A stretch of 6,583 nucleotides of DNA from Treponema sp. (GTDB taxonomy: Bacteria; Spirochaetota; Spirochaetia; Treponematales; Treponemataceae): assembly GCA_017963165.1 (NCBI GenBank), contig JAGCTZ010000154.1, positions 1-6,583 of the forward strand, read 5' to 3'. The notes beneath the pieces were generated by a model, which worked only from the letters and a program-made list of their open reading frames with translations, did no database searches and had not been told where the DNA came from. Both the position numbers and the translations under genes were made by a program. Positions 1 to 5,924 of the stretch are shown piece after piece (positions within the stretch are counted from its first letter, which is position 1; every line of letters starts with the position of its first letter).

Positions 1-1439
1 GCGTAGGCTTTGTCGTAGGCTTTTACGTTTTTGGCAATTGGTTTAGCGGTTTTTGTTTCGTCGAGCTTGATGTGTTCGGCACAAAGCTTTGCAATGCTGC
101 ATTTTCCGCTCATGTTTTTAAGACACCACAAGGCCTGAACTGCTCCACCAAGGGCTGCTGCTTCGTCCAGGGCAGGAACGTGGATTGGAAGATTCATAAT
201 ATCTGCAACAATCTGGCGCCAGATAGGAGATTTTGAACCTCCGCCAATCAGACGAATCTGTTTTGGTTTAAATCCCAGCTTGCGGAAGGCATCAAGACCG
301 CCACGCATGGCAAATACTGCAGATTCCAAAGAAGCGCGGGCAATGTTTGCACGGTTTGTATTTGCAGAAGTAAGACCTGTAATGCTTGCACGTCCGTTTG
401 GTAAGTTTGGAGTACGTTCACCATTGAAGAATGGAATTACCAGAACGCCTTCTGAACCGCATGGAGCTTTTGCTGCTTCGCCATCCAGTTCTTTTACATC
501 CATATTAAAAAGTCCGCGTACAAATTCTGTAGCAACTGTACAGTTCATTGTACACAAAAGTGGAAGCCATCCGCCTGTAGAAGAACAGAAGCCCGAAAGT
601 CCGTTTGCAGGATCAGCAATCGGCTTGTCTGAATATCCGTAGAGAGTTCCGGAAGTTCCCATAGACATTGTAAGGAATCCGTCGGCAACGGTACCTGTTC
701 CAACAGCACCCATCATATTGTCTCCGCCACCTGCAGAAACAGGAATACCTGCAGGAATACCATATTTTTTGGCAGCAGCTTCTGTAACTACTCCAGCCGG
801 TGCACTTGGTTCAATCAGTTTTGGAAGCAGACCCAAGAGCTTTGGATCGATGATGTTACAAATTTCTTTTGACCACTTGCGTTTTTTAGAATCGAACAAG
901 GCTGTACCGGAAGCATCGCCGTATTCCATTACATATTGACCTGTGAGTTTCCAGTTTAAGTAGTCATGTGGAAGCATGATATAAGCGAGCTTTTCAAATG
1001 CGGCAGGTTTGTTTTCCTTGAGCCACAAGATTTTTGGAGCGGTAAAGCCCGGAAGCATAAGGTTCCCCAGAAGCTTTACAACATTTTTATCTCCACCGGC
1101 AGCCTTTGTAATTTTTTCACACTGCTTTACTGTAGAAGTATCGCACCAGAGCTTGATGTTATAAAGAGCCTTTCCGTTTTTTCCAAGAGGAACAAAGCCG
1201 TGCTGCTGACCAGAAACACCAATGGCTTCGATAGTCTTTTTGTTTGCAGCACTCAATTTTCCAAAACAAACATCAAGTCCGTTGTCGAACCATTCTGCTT
1301 TCTGTTCGCGTGTTCCATCAGCCTTGGAAATAAGTTCCATTGGGCAGCTAGCCTTTTCAATAATTTCCTTCTTTTCATAATCATAAATTACAACCTTCAT
1401 ACTCTGTGTACCAAGGTCAATTCCAGCAACAGTTTTCAT
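1..1439 (-). CDS. xylB: Xylulokinase (FGGY carbohydrate kinase), 3' end cut by window edge
   Basis: Cytoplasmic kinase that transfers phosphate from ATP to D-xylulose, giving xylulose 5-phosphate for the pentose phosphate pathway. Reading from 1439 gives 479 complete residues without a stop; E. coli XylB has 484, so only a few codons are probably missing. FGGY landmarks appear in order: the N-terminal phosphate-binding segment GIDLGTQSMK (residues 6-15), SGQQHG (76-81) and WCD (98-100), typical of xylulokinases, then GGGDN (237-241), whose Asp240 fits the catalytic base. These are followed by MGTSGTLYG (260-268), FNGERTPN (348-355) and GGGSKSPIWRQIVADI (399-414), the ATP-side signature of the family. 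The start is ATG at 1437-1439 with AGGAG five bases upstream. It is encoded in the same direction as the large lipoprotein gene but has its own promoter. Other FGGY sugar kinases are possible but fit the SGQQHG and SPIWRQ motifs less well. Family assignment is firm; substrate comes from motifs. Confidence 0.95.
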   Translation of the reverse strand, partial: MKTVAGIDLGTQSMKVVIYDYEKKEIIEKASCPMELISKADGTREQKAEWFDNGLDVCFGKLSAANKKTIEAIGVSGQQHGFVPLGKNGKALYNIKLWCDTSTVKQCEKITKAAGGDKNVVKLLGNLMLPGFTAPKILWLKENKPAAFEKLAYIMLPHDYLNWKLTGQYVMEYGDASGTALFDSKKRKWSKEICNIIDPKLLGLLPKLIEPSAPAGVVTEAAAKKYGIPAGIPVSAGGGDNMMGAVGTGTVADGFLTMSMGTSGTLYGYSDKPIADPANGLSGFCSSTGGWLPLLCTMNCTVATEFVRGLFNMDVKELDGEAAKAPCGSEGVLVIPFFNGERTPNLPNGRASITGLTSANTNRANIARASLESAVFAMRGGLDAFRKLGFKPKQIRLIGGGSKSPIWRQIVADIMNLPIHVPALDEAAALGGAVQALWCLKNMSGKCSIAKLCAEHIKLDETKTAKPIAKNVKAYDKAY

Positions 1440-1444
1440 AAATA

Positions 1445-1449
1445 CTCCT
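1445..1449 (-). promoter_or_regulatory. Ribosome binding site of xylB
   Basis: AGGAG on the minus strand, five bases before the ATG at 1437-1439; this fixes the xylB start. A second purine run, AGGGAGGG (1471-1478), lies further up the leader but is not followed by a start codon, so it is probably not used. Confidence 0.85.
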
Positions 1450-1492
1450 GATTTTTTTATTTGGGGCTTTCCCTCCCTAAGTCACTTTACAA

Positions 1493-1520
1493 ATTCTAAT
1501 ACAAACACAGAATAAGTCAA
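1493..1520 (-). promoter_or_regulatory. Predicted sigma70-type promoter of xylB
   Basis: On the minus strand, the -35 box TTGACT (1515-1520) is separated by 16 bp from the -10 box TAGAAT (1493-1498). Transcription would begin near 1486, giving a leader of about 45 bases. The promoter lies wholly in the 91-bp gap after the stop codon of the large lipoprotein gene. An imperfectly spaced inverted repeat (ATTCT, 11 bp, AGAAT; 1493-1513) fills the region from the -10 box into the spacer. It is a candidate repressor site, although five-base arms can arise by chance in AT-rich DNA. Confidence 0.7.
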
Positions 1521-1530
1521 GTATAAATTC

Positions 1531-4500
1531 CTAAAACTCGTGGATAGCGCAGGCATAAACTCCAATTTTTGAATTGCCCTTTTCTATTTCGGACCAGGCT
1601 TCTGAACCACTCTTTCCAAAGGCTACACATCCTGTATAACCTTCGTTTGTTGTAGACTGATATGCCGCCCAGTAGTTATTCGTTGTATTAAATAATCCAC
1701 CATCAGGATTATTTATTTTTTGCAAGGCGGAATTTATAATGTCCACATTATCTTTTATGGCAAAAAGCTCGTTCTTTGAAGGAAGATACCAGTTATCGTT
1801 GTAATCTGTTCCATCTAAAACTCCGCCAACTACCTTAAAATAATTTACCAGCCAGTTAAAGACAGGATAGCCTTCGGATGGTTCATTATTGTAATCCGAC
1901 AAACCATATACGGCTTCTGTAAATACCATTCCGCTGTTGTCATCCGAATTAAGTACTATCGCAGAACCTTCTGCTTTTGAATTCATCATTATAAGAGGGT
2001 TGTTTTGACTCGTATTTGCCTGATAAATACCAACTCCCAGAGGCTTGCCTCCAAGAGAACCATGACCATCATAGAATATAACAGCAATGGCAGTTCTTTG
2101 TTGTTCCGTATTAAGTTCCAGACTTTCTGAATATGGAATTACTGTACCGTCTCTCAGAATTATATCGCCTACAGAACAAGTCAAGCTTGGCTTATCTTTT
2201 TTTGTAAAGTAACCAGGATTTTTTTGGCCACCATCAATTTTTGCACCTTCTTTACCTGTTATTTGTGTTACAGAATATTTTGAACCTTTACCACCAACAA
2301 GCTTATCACAGTGAGTAAACATATCAGTATCATTTATAACATTAGTCGTTATAAATTTATTTGAAGCATATATTGTTGTAAGATTTTCATCTGCATAGAA
2401 CAAAGATCTCATACTTTGAACATTAACCGTATTAAACATAGAAATATCAACAACTTGAAGACTTCTACAGTTACTAAACATGTTTACCATAGATAGTATT
2501 GTCGAAGTATCTAAATTATCCGGGAAAATAACCGTCTTAAGATTTTCATCTGCATAGAACAGATTATCCATGACTTCTGCAGGTGTACCACCTGTAGTAG
2601 CAAGAATTATTCCACTCAAATCGATGGAAACAAAATTTGTACATCCACTAAACATTTCGGCAAACTGATCCCCTCTAAAGACAAGGCCTACATCTTTATC
2701 AATAACAAAGGTTACGTTTTGTACTCCAGAAGTTTTTAGAGCCTTTACTATACAGTTACTAGAAGAATTGCCTTTTCCTATTACTTCTAATAGGTCTGAA
2801 TTTTGATCTTCATTAGCAGGTGTTTCATATAAAACAAAGGTAGCATCTGTAACTCCCTGTCCTGACAATGCAGCAATGGCGTCCATTGTGGCACTCATTG
2901 AACCATAGTAAGTACCATTAATTCTGGCAAATTTACCACTTCTGCTTTCCCACTTTGCATAGATTGTTGTATCAAAAATAATTGGTGTATCTGTAAGGTC
3001 AAAAGGTTCTGTATAAGCAGTATCAGTAAACCAGCCTTCAAATATATAACCTTCTTTCGAAGGTTCACCCGGATTTTCTGCTAATTCGCCGCATTCAACT
3101 GTTTGCGATGCTATTGTTGTACCACCGGCTGTTTCAAATGTTATTGTTGCAAGTCCCGAAACAGGTTTTTCTGTAAAGTATCCAGGATTTGTTGTGCCAC
3201 CGTCTAAACGAGCATAATCTTTACTGGTATATAAAGAATTCCAGGTTGTTCCCATTCCGCCTTTAAGCTTTGTACAACCGGCAAACATATCTGTATCTAG
3301 TGCACTAGTCAAAACAACAAAGTCTTCTGATGCAAGAATTATAGAAAGATTTGTACAGTTGGCAAACATATTGCTATAATCAGTTGTATTGTTTGTTCTA
3401 AAGTTTGATAAATCAAGAACTTTTAGACTAGAACAATCTTGGAAAATACCTGCCATTGTTGTAACATTTGTTGTATTAAGATTGTATAAATCTACCTTAG
3501 TAAGCATTGCATCATATAAAAACATACCGTTCATTATTGAAATTGTTGATGTATTAAAGCTTGGTCCAAGAGTAACAGTTGTAAGTATATTACAACCTTT
3601 AAATATCTGATTCAAAGTTGTTACTTGATCCAAAATAACACCACTAAGATCTATTGAAACGATATTTCCAGCACCGGCAAAACGATTCTCTAATTCATCA
3701 CCAGAGAAAACAATACCTGCATCCTTGTCGATAGTAAAAGCTACAGTATTATATACAGGAGTTCCTGGATTATAACAAAGAGCTGCAAGGATTGAACTCG
3801 TGGATGTTCCACCAGAAGGTTTTCCTATCATTTGTGGAGAACAACCATTTTTTGATGGTGAATATAATGTAATATCTATATTTTTAACACCTTGTCTTGG
3901 CAGCGTATCAACAAGAGCCTCCATTGTTTGATCATAAGTTGCATAATATGTTCCGTTAATTTTTGCGAATTGTGCAAATTTCCACTTAGCATAAAGAGTA
4001 ATATTTTGTGTAATTGGAGTGTTAAAATCAAACTCATCATTCAAATCACTGTCAAAATACCATCCCTCAAATGAATAATTTTCTTTTGTCGGATTATTCT
4101 TTGGACGGCTTGCTTTGTCACCGTATTTCAGCATTTGTGCTTCAATTGCAGATCCACCATTTGTTTCAAAGGTTACAAGTATTACCCATTGAGCATAAAG
4201 TATTACATCGTCCCCTCTTATAGGGAATGCGTCATAGCCGCCTATTTTCAAAATATCATTATTACTCTGGGCTTCTTGTTTTTGAGACCAGCCTCTAAAG
4301 GTATAGCCTGGACGAGTCGGTTCCATAGAAAGAATAGAAGCTGTATCTCCAACATAATAAACATTTGAGTCAACAGGAACACTTATTGTTTCACCTTCAA
4401 CATTATCAACATAGGTTACCGTACAAGGTCTTAGATTGTAATATAAATCAACCACAGTATCTCCGGCAGCATTTATTGTAATCTGTTCAGCAGCGGCAAT

Positions 4501-5766
4501 TTCTTCTGCCGAAGGTGTTGTATATCCTAAGAATGCACCACTTGTTACATCTCTTACAGAAAATGTTACTGCAGCATTTGTGTAGCCTGTTAAAGAATCT
4601 ATACCGTTGGTTGAAGAAAGCTCATAATTTGTTGAGTTATGCGTTGTTCCACCATTACGTTTCTGCTTCCAGTGATTTACCGTGTAAACTGTATCTGAAT
4701 TTGGATTCCACTTTGCATAGAAAGTTTTAGTTCCAGTTGAACCCGCAGATATAGAAGTTACAGCATTGCCCGTTAATGAGGCATTTTCATACCAGCCGCC
4801 AAAAGAGTATCCGGTTTTTGAAATTCCTGTTTGCGGCAATGTGTAGTCTGTAAATCTTGAATAATTGAGTGGCAGGGTGTTTGGCGCGTTGGCTCCATCA
4901 AGATTGTTCCATCCGATTGTATATAATTCATTAAAACTGTTTATACTTCTAGTCCCTGAGCTTTCCTGCCCACCTGTAATTATAGCCAGTTCATGTAAAG
5001 GAGCCATTATTTGAATTGGACTTGTATTATCTGTATTAGAGTCCTGAACATACAGGAGAATTTCTATTTTATAATTTCCGGCAGGAATTTCTTCGAGCGA
5101 ATAAGTTGCTTTTGAAGCAGTAATTGTTAATTCTTTTGCCTGATATTTTGAAGCATTTTCGCCTGTAATTTCTGAGGCAGTTGAGCTTTGGATGTCGTAT
5201 GAATAAAGTTGTCCTGTAACAAAAGTTATATCACCGGCATTTGAAGCCTGAGAAAAATCAACTGTAAAAGAAAGGCTTCCTGTTTTTGTTGCATCAAGGG
5301 CAGAGTCATCCCATTCAAGAGAAAAATTTATTGGGTTTTCGCCTGATTCTATAGTTGCTGTTGCCTGGGCTAAAAGCTTTGTACCATCCTTTTCGGCAGT
5401 AAGTTCAAAAGTCCAGTCTCCGGTTTCGACTTCCAGCGATGCGTGTTCCAGAGAATCAAGATTGTCGGCAGAAGCAGAAGTGTCATCGAAGGTTCCAAGT
5501 GTCTCCCAGTCACTATCCTGGGGGTTGGTCTGGGTTGTGCCCTTTATGGTAAACGTAAAACCTTTTATGGAGTCTCTTGAAAAAGAAGGAAGTGCTGTTC
5601 GGCTTAAAGTAGTATCATCTATATTTATTTTGAGATAAGCTTTGTTTGGATTTTTTTGTTTCTGATTTTCATAACTGCCTGTAAGATTATTACAAGCCGA
5701 AAAGCAGGCAAAAAATGCTAAAAATATTATTGAACAAAGACAAATATGAAAGTTAGATTTTTTCAT
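1531..5766 (-). CDS. Giant mosaic surface lipoprotein: InlB-type repeats, two BspA/DUF285-like LRR modules, DUF1566-like C-terminus
   Basis: Predicted exported lipoprotein of 1411 residues. Residues 1-25 form a signal peptide (two Lys, then a hydrophobic core) with lipobox FSAC, the lipidated Cys probably being Cys25; Cys21 (FFAC) is an alternative. Residues 40-262 look beta-rich and match no domain I can name. InlB/Listeria-Bacteroides type repeats, marked by GW(Y/F/S) and YA(K/Q)W, end at W353, W527, W595 and W939. Residues 361-446 form a related spacer (YTVNHW ... VVDLYYN). Modules A (600-865) and B (946-1188) each start FA(K/R)INGTYY, carry DUF285-like leucine-rich units and end DGG..NPGYFT. 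The C-terminus (about 1196-1411) has VGDIILRDGT, NWYLPSKNEL (1325-1334) and NNYWAAYQS (1363-1371), as in DUF1566 lectin-like domains. The start is ATG at 5764-5766, after GGAGGG. No catalytic domain was recognised; adhesion or binding is inferred from the family types. It is divergent from the xylanase gene and upstream of xylB. Confidence 0.9.
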   Translation of the reverse strand: MKKSNFHICLCSIIFLAFFACFSACNNLTGSYENQKQKNPNKAYLKINIDDTTLSRTALPSFSRDSIKGFTFTIKGTTQTNPQDSDWETLGTFDDTSASADNLDSLEHASLEVETGDWTFELTAEKDGTKLLAQATATIESGENPINFSLEWDDSALDATKTGSLSFTVDFSQASNAGDITFVTGQLYSYDIQSSTASEITGENASKYQAKELTITASKATYSLEEIPAGNYKIEILLYVQDSNTDNTSPIQIMAPLHELAIITGGQESSGTRSINSFNELYTIGWNNLDGANAPNTLPLNYSRFTDYTLPQTGISKTGYSFGGWYENASLTGNAVTSISAGSTGTKTFYAKWNPNSDTVYTVNHWKQKRNGGTTHNSTNYELSSTNGIDSLTGYTNAAVTFSVRDVTSGAFLGYTTPSAEEIAAAEQITINAAGDTVVDLYYNLRPCTVTYVDNVEGETISVPVDSNVYYVGDTASILSMEPTRPGYTFRGWSQKQEAQSNNDILKIGGYDAFPIRGDDVILYAQWVILVTFETNGGSAIEAQMLKYGDKASRPKNNPTKENYSFEGWYFDSDLNDEFDFNTPITQNITLYAKWKFAQFAKINGTYYATYDQTMEALVDTLPRQGVKNIDITLYSPSKNGCSPQMIGKPSGGTSTSSILAALCYNPGTPVYNTVAFTIDKDAGIVFSGDELENRFAGAGNIVSIDLSGVILDQVTTLNQIFKGCNILTTVTLGPSFNTSTISIMNGMFLYDAMLTKVDLYNLNTTNVTTMAGIFQDCSSLKVLDLSNFRTNNTTDYSNMFANCTNLSIILASEDFVVLTSALDTDMFAGCTKLKGGMGTTWNSLYTSKDYARLDGGTTNPGYFTEKPVSGLATITFETAGGTTIASQTVECGELAENPGEPSKEGYIFEGWFTDTAYTEPFDLTDTPIIFDTTIYAKWESRSGKFARINGTYYGSMSATMDAIAALSGQGVTDATFVLYETPANEDQNSDLLEVIGKGNSSSNCIVKALKTSGVQNVTFVIDKDVGLVFRGDQFAEMFSGCTNFVSIDLSGIILATTGGTPAEVMDNLFYADENLKTVIFPDNLDTSTILSMVNMFSNCRSLQVVDISMFNTVNVQSMRSLFYADENLTTIYASNKFITTNVINDTDMFTHCDKLVGGKGSKYSVTQITGKEGAKIDGGQKNPGYFTKKDKPSLTCSVGDIILRDGTVIPYSESLELNTEQQRTAIAVIFYDGHGSLGGKPLGVGIYQANTSQNNPLIMMNSKAEGSAIVLNSDDNSGMVFTEAVYGLSDYNNEPSEGYPVFNWLVNYFKVVGGVLDGTDYNDNWYLPSKNELFAIKDNVDIINSALQKINNPDGGLFNTTNNYWAAYQSTTNEGYTGCVAFGKSGSEAWSEIEKGNSKIGVYACAIHEF
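1534..2181 (-). other. DUF1566-like (lectin-fold-type) C-terminal domain of the large lipoprotein
   Basis: Covers residues about 1196-1411. It opens with VGDIILRDGTVIP and then AIAVIFYDG and GVGIYQ. It continues with NWYLPSKNEL (W1326, P1329, E1333, L1334) and NNYWAAYQS (Y1365, W1366), and ends in an aromatic/Cys-containing strand (VYACAIHEF). Known DUF1566/Lcl-type C-terminal domains share the WxLPs..EL core and a YW(S/A)(S/A) strand; some are thought to have C-type-lectin or formylglycine-enzyme-like folds. As the terminal domain it would be the part farthest from the lipid anchor, so it is a reasonable candidate for ligand contact. That function is inferred. Confidence 0.7.
2379..2402 (-). 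repeat. 24-bp direct repeat, copy 1 (inside module B)
   Basis: Identical over 24 bases to 2538..2561; it encodes FYADENL plus flanking bases at residues 1123-1129. The two copies are 159 bp apart (53 codons, two LRR units), so they are in the same reading frame and in equivalent repeat positions. Confidence 0.9.
2538..2561 (-). repeat. 24-bp direct repeat, copy 2 (inside module B)
   Basis: Perfect match to 2379..2402; it encodes FYADENL at residues 1070-1076. The flanking bases differ on both sides, so the identity ends at 24 bp. Recombination between the copies would remove or add exactly two LRR units without shifting the frame. Confidence 0.9.
2950..3147 (-). repeat. InlB-type repeat 4, between modules A and B
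   Basis: Covers residues 874-939. It starts TITFETAGG, has the central GYIFEGWF (907-913) and ends in YAKW (936-939). It closely resembles the repeat at residues 531-595 (VTFETNGG ... SFEGWY ... YAKW), which precedes module A. This shows that the duplicated unit is an InlB repeat plus an LRR module, not the LRR module alone. Confidence 0.85.
3172..3969 (-). repeat. Module A: first BspA/DUF285-like leucine-rich module
   Basis: Covers residues 600-865, from FAKINGTYY to DGGTTNPGYFT. Units are marked by F696, F722, F749, F775, F801 and F828 at a regular spacing of 26-27 residues, each with a DUF285-like pattern such as VLDLSNFRT ... MFANCTNL. These units are typical of BspA-like surface proteins of treponemes, Bacteroidetes and protists. 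They are solenoid-forming and are often involved in binding host or microbial partners (family knowledge). Confidence 0.85.
3982..4863 (-). repeat. Block of three InlB-type repeats with a YTVNHW/YYN spacer domain
   Basis: Covers residues 302-595. Repeat 1 has SFGGWYENASLTG and ends YAKW at 350-353. A spacer at about 361-446 runs from YTVNHWKQ to VVDLYYN, a pattern found between InlB-type repeats in other bacterial surface proteins. Repeat 2 has GYTFRGWS (487-494) and ends YAQW at 524-527. Repeat 3 has YSFEGWYFD (564-572) and ends YAKW at 592-595. Such repeats are small beta-grasp-like stalk units, so this block probably lifts the LRR modules away from the membrane. Confidence 0.8.
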
Positions 5767-5769
5767 AAA

Positions 5770-5775
5770 CCCTCC
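5770..5775 (-). promoter_or_regulatory. Ribosome binding site that decides the start of the large lipoprotein
   Basis: GGAGGG on the minus strand, three bases before the ATG at 5764-5766. The frame stays open upstream to an ATG at 5830-5832, but that codon lies inside the -35 box of the promoter and would put 22 residues before the signal peptide. The ATG at 5766 is therefore the start. Confidence 0.85.
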
Positions 5776-5802
5776 AAGTCTCCAATTATAAAAGACTCTT
5801 CT

Positions 5803-5832
5803 ATTATATGGCCAATATGTATATTTTGACAA
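5803..5832 (-). promoter_or_regulatory. Predicted sigma70-type promoter of the large lipoprotein gene
   Basis: On the minus strand, -35 TTGTCA (5827-5832) is separated by 18 bp from a consensus -10 TATAAT (5803-5808). Transcription would start near 5796, giving a leader of about 30 bases that carries the Shine-Dalgarno sequence. A consensus -10 with a 5/6 -35 suggests good basal expression. Confidence 0.75.
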
Positions 5833-5840
5833 GTTTTTTA

Positions 5841-5852
5841 TGCTTTAAAGCA
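5841..5852. promoter_or_regulatory. Perfect 12-bp palindrome between divergent promoters, candidate operator
   Basis: TGCTTTAAAGCA is a perfect palindrome placed 8 bp upstream of the -35 box of the lipoprotein promoter and 23 bp upstream of the weak -35 of the xylanase promoter. The position suits a dimeric regulator acting on both genes. No regulator is encoded in the window and no second copy of the palindrome was noticed, so the operator role is inference. Confidence 0.4.
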
Positions 5853-5875
5853 GGAAAGCGGCCGAATGGTCACGA

Positions 5876-5904
5876 TTTTCATAAAATGGTTTATCTGATA
5901 TACT
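5876..5904 (+). promoter_or_regulatory. Predicted extended -10 promoter of the xylanase gene
   Basis: The -10 box TATACT (5899-5904) is preceded by the extended element TG (5896-5897). A weak -35, TTTTCA (5876-5881, 4/6 matches), lies 17 bp upstream. Transcription would begin near 5911, leaving a very short leader of about 14 bases. The weak -35 suggests that the promoter may need an activator. The -35 overlaps an inverted repeat, ATTTT-CAT-AAAAT (5875-5887), and the hexamer AATGGT occurs at 5865-5870 and again at 5885-5890. Confidence 0.65.
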
Positions 5905-5912
5905 AGAATGAA

Positions 5913-5917
5913 AGAGG
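5913..5917 (+). promoter_or_regulatory. Ribosome binding site of the xylanase gene
   Basis: AGAGG seven bases before the ATG at 5925-5927, at the correct spacing. It supports the start that gives a complete lipoprotein signal peptide. Confidence 0.8.
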
Positions 5918-5924
5918 TTATAAA

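Larger units (their letters stand above)
2203..2931 (-). repeat. Module B: second BspA/DUF285-like leucine-rich module
   Basis: Covers residues 946-1188, from FARINGTYY to the closing DGGQKNPGYFT. LRR units are marked by (M/L)F at F1039, F1070, F1097, F1123 and F1150, with spacings of 31, 27, 26 and 27 residues. It is a diverged copy of module A, starting 346 residues after it, and has one MF-type unit fewer. Similarity is clear in protein but modest in DNA, which suggests an old duplication. Confidence 0.85.

Noticed and set aside
280..1451. Plus-strand open frames at 280..642, 718..939 and 966..1451
   Set aside because: They lie opposite xylB, whose minus-strand reading has all FGGY motifs in order. 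The plus-strand translations show no family features and have no convincing ribosome binding sites.
1451..1478. Possible terminator hairpin (GGG-AAAG-CCC followed by an A/T-rich run) in the xylB leader, minus strand
   Set aside because: The stem is only about three base pairs and the downstream run on the minus strand is mostly A rather than T, so it is not a credible intrinsic terminator.
1534..2181. Diversity-generating retroelement target with local template and reverse transcriptase
   Set aside because: No near-duplicate of the gene's 3' end and no reverse transcriptase are in the window; xylB follows at once.
2203..3969. CRISPR-like array or tandem DNA repeat
   Set aside because: The periodicity of about 78-81 bp reflects protein-level leucine-rich units in an open frame; the DNA copies are diverged and there are no conserved repeat/spacer boundaries.
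3389..4730. Plus-strand open frames at 3389..3610, 3892..4074, 4135..4368 and 4515..4730
   Set aside because: Short frames antisense to the repeat regions of the large lipoprotein; their translations look like reverse-complement shadows and show no domain.
5767..5832. 22-codon N-terminal extension of the large lipoprotein, starting at 5832
   Set aside because: The upstream ATG lies in the -35 box and the extension spans the -10 box, so a transcript from this promoter would not contain it. The extension would also block a normal signal peptide.
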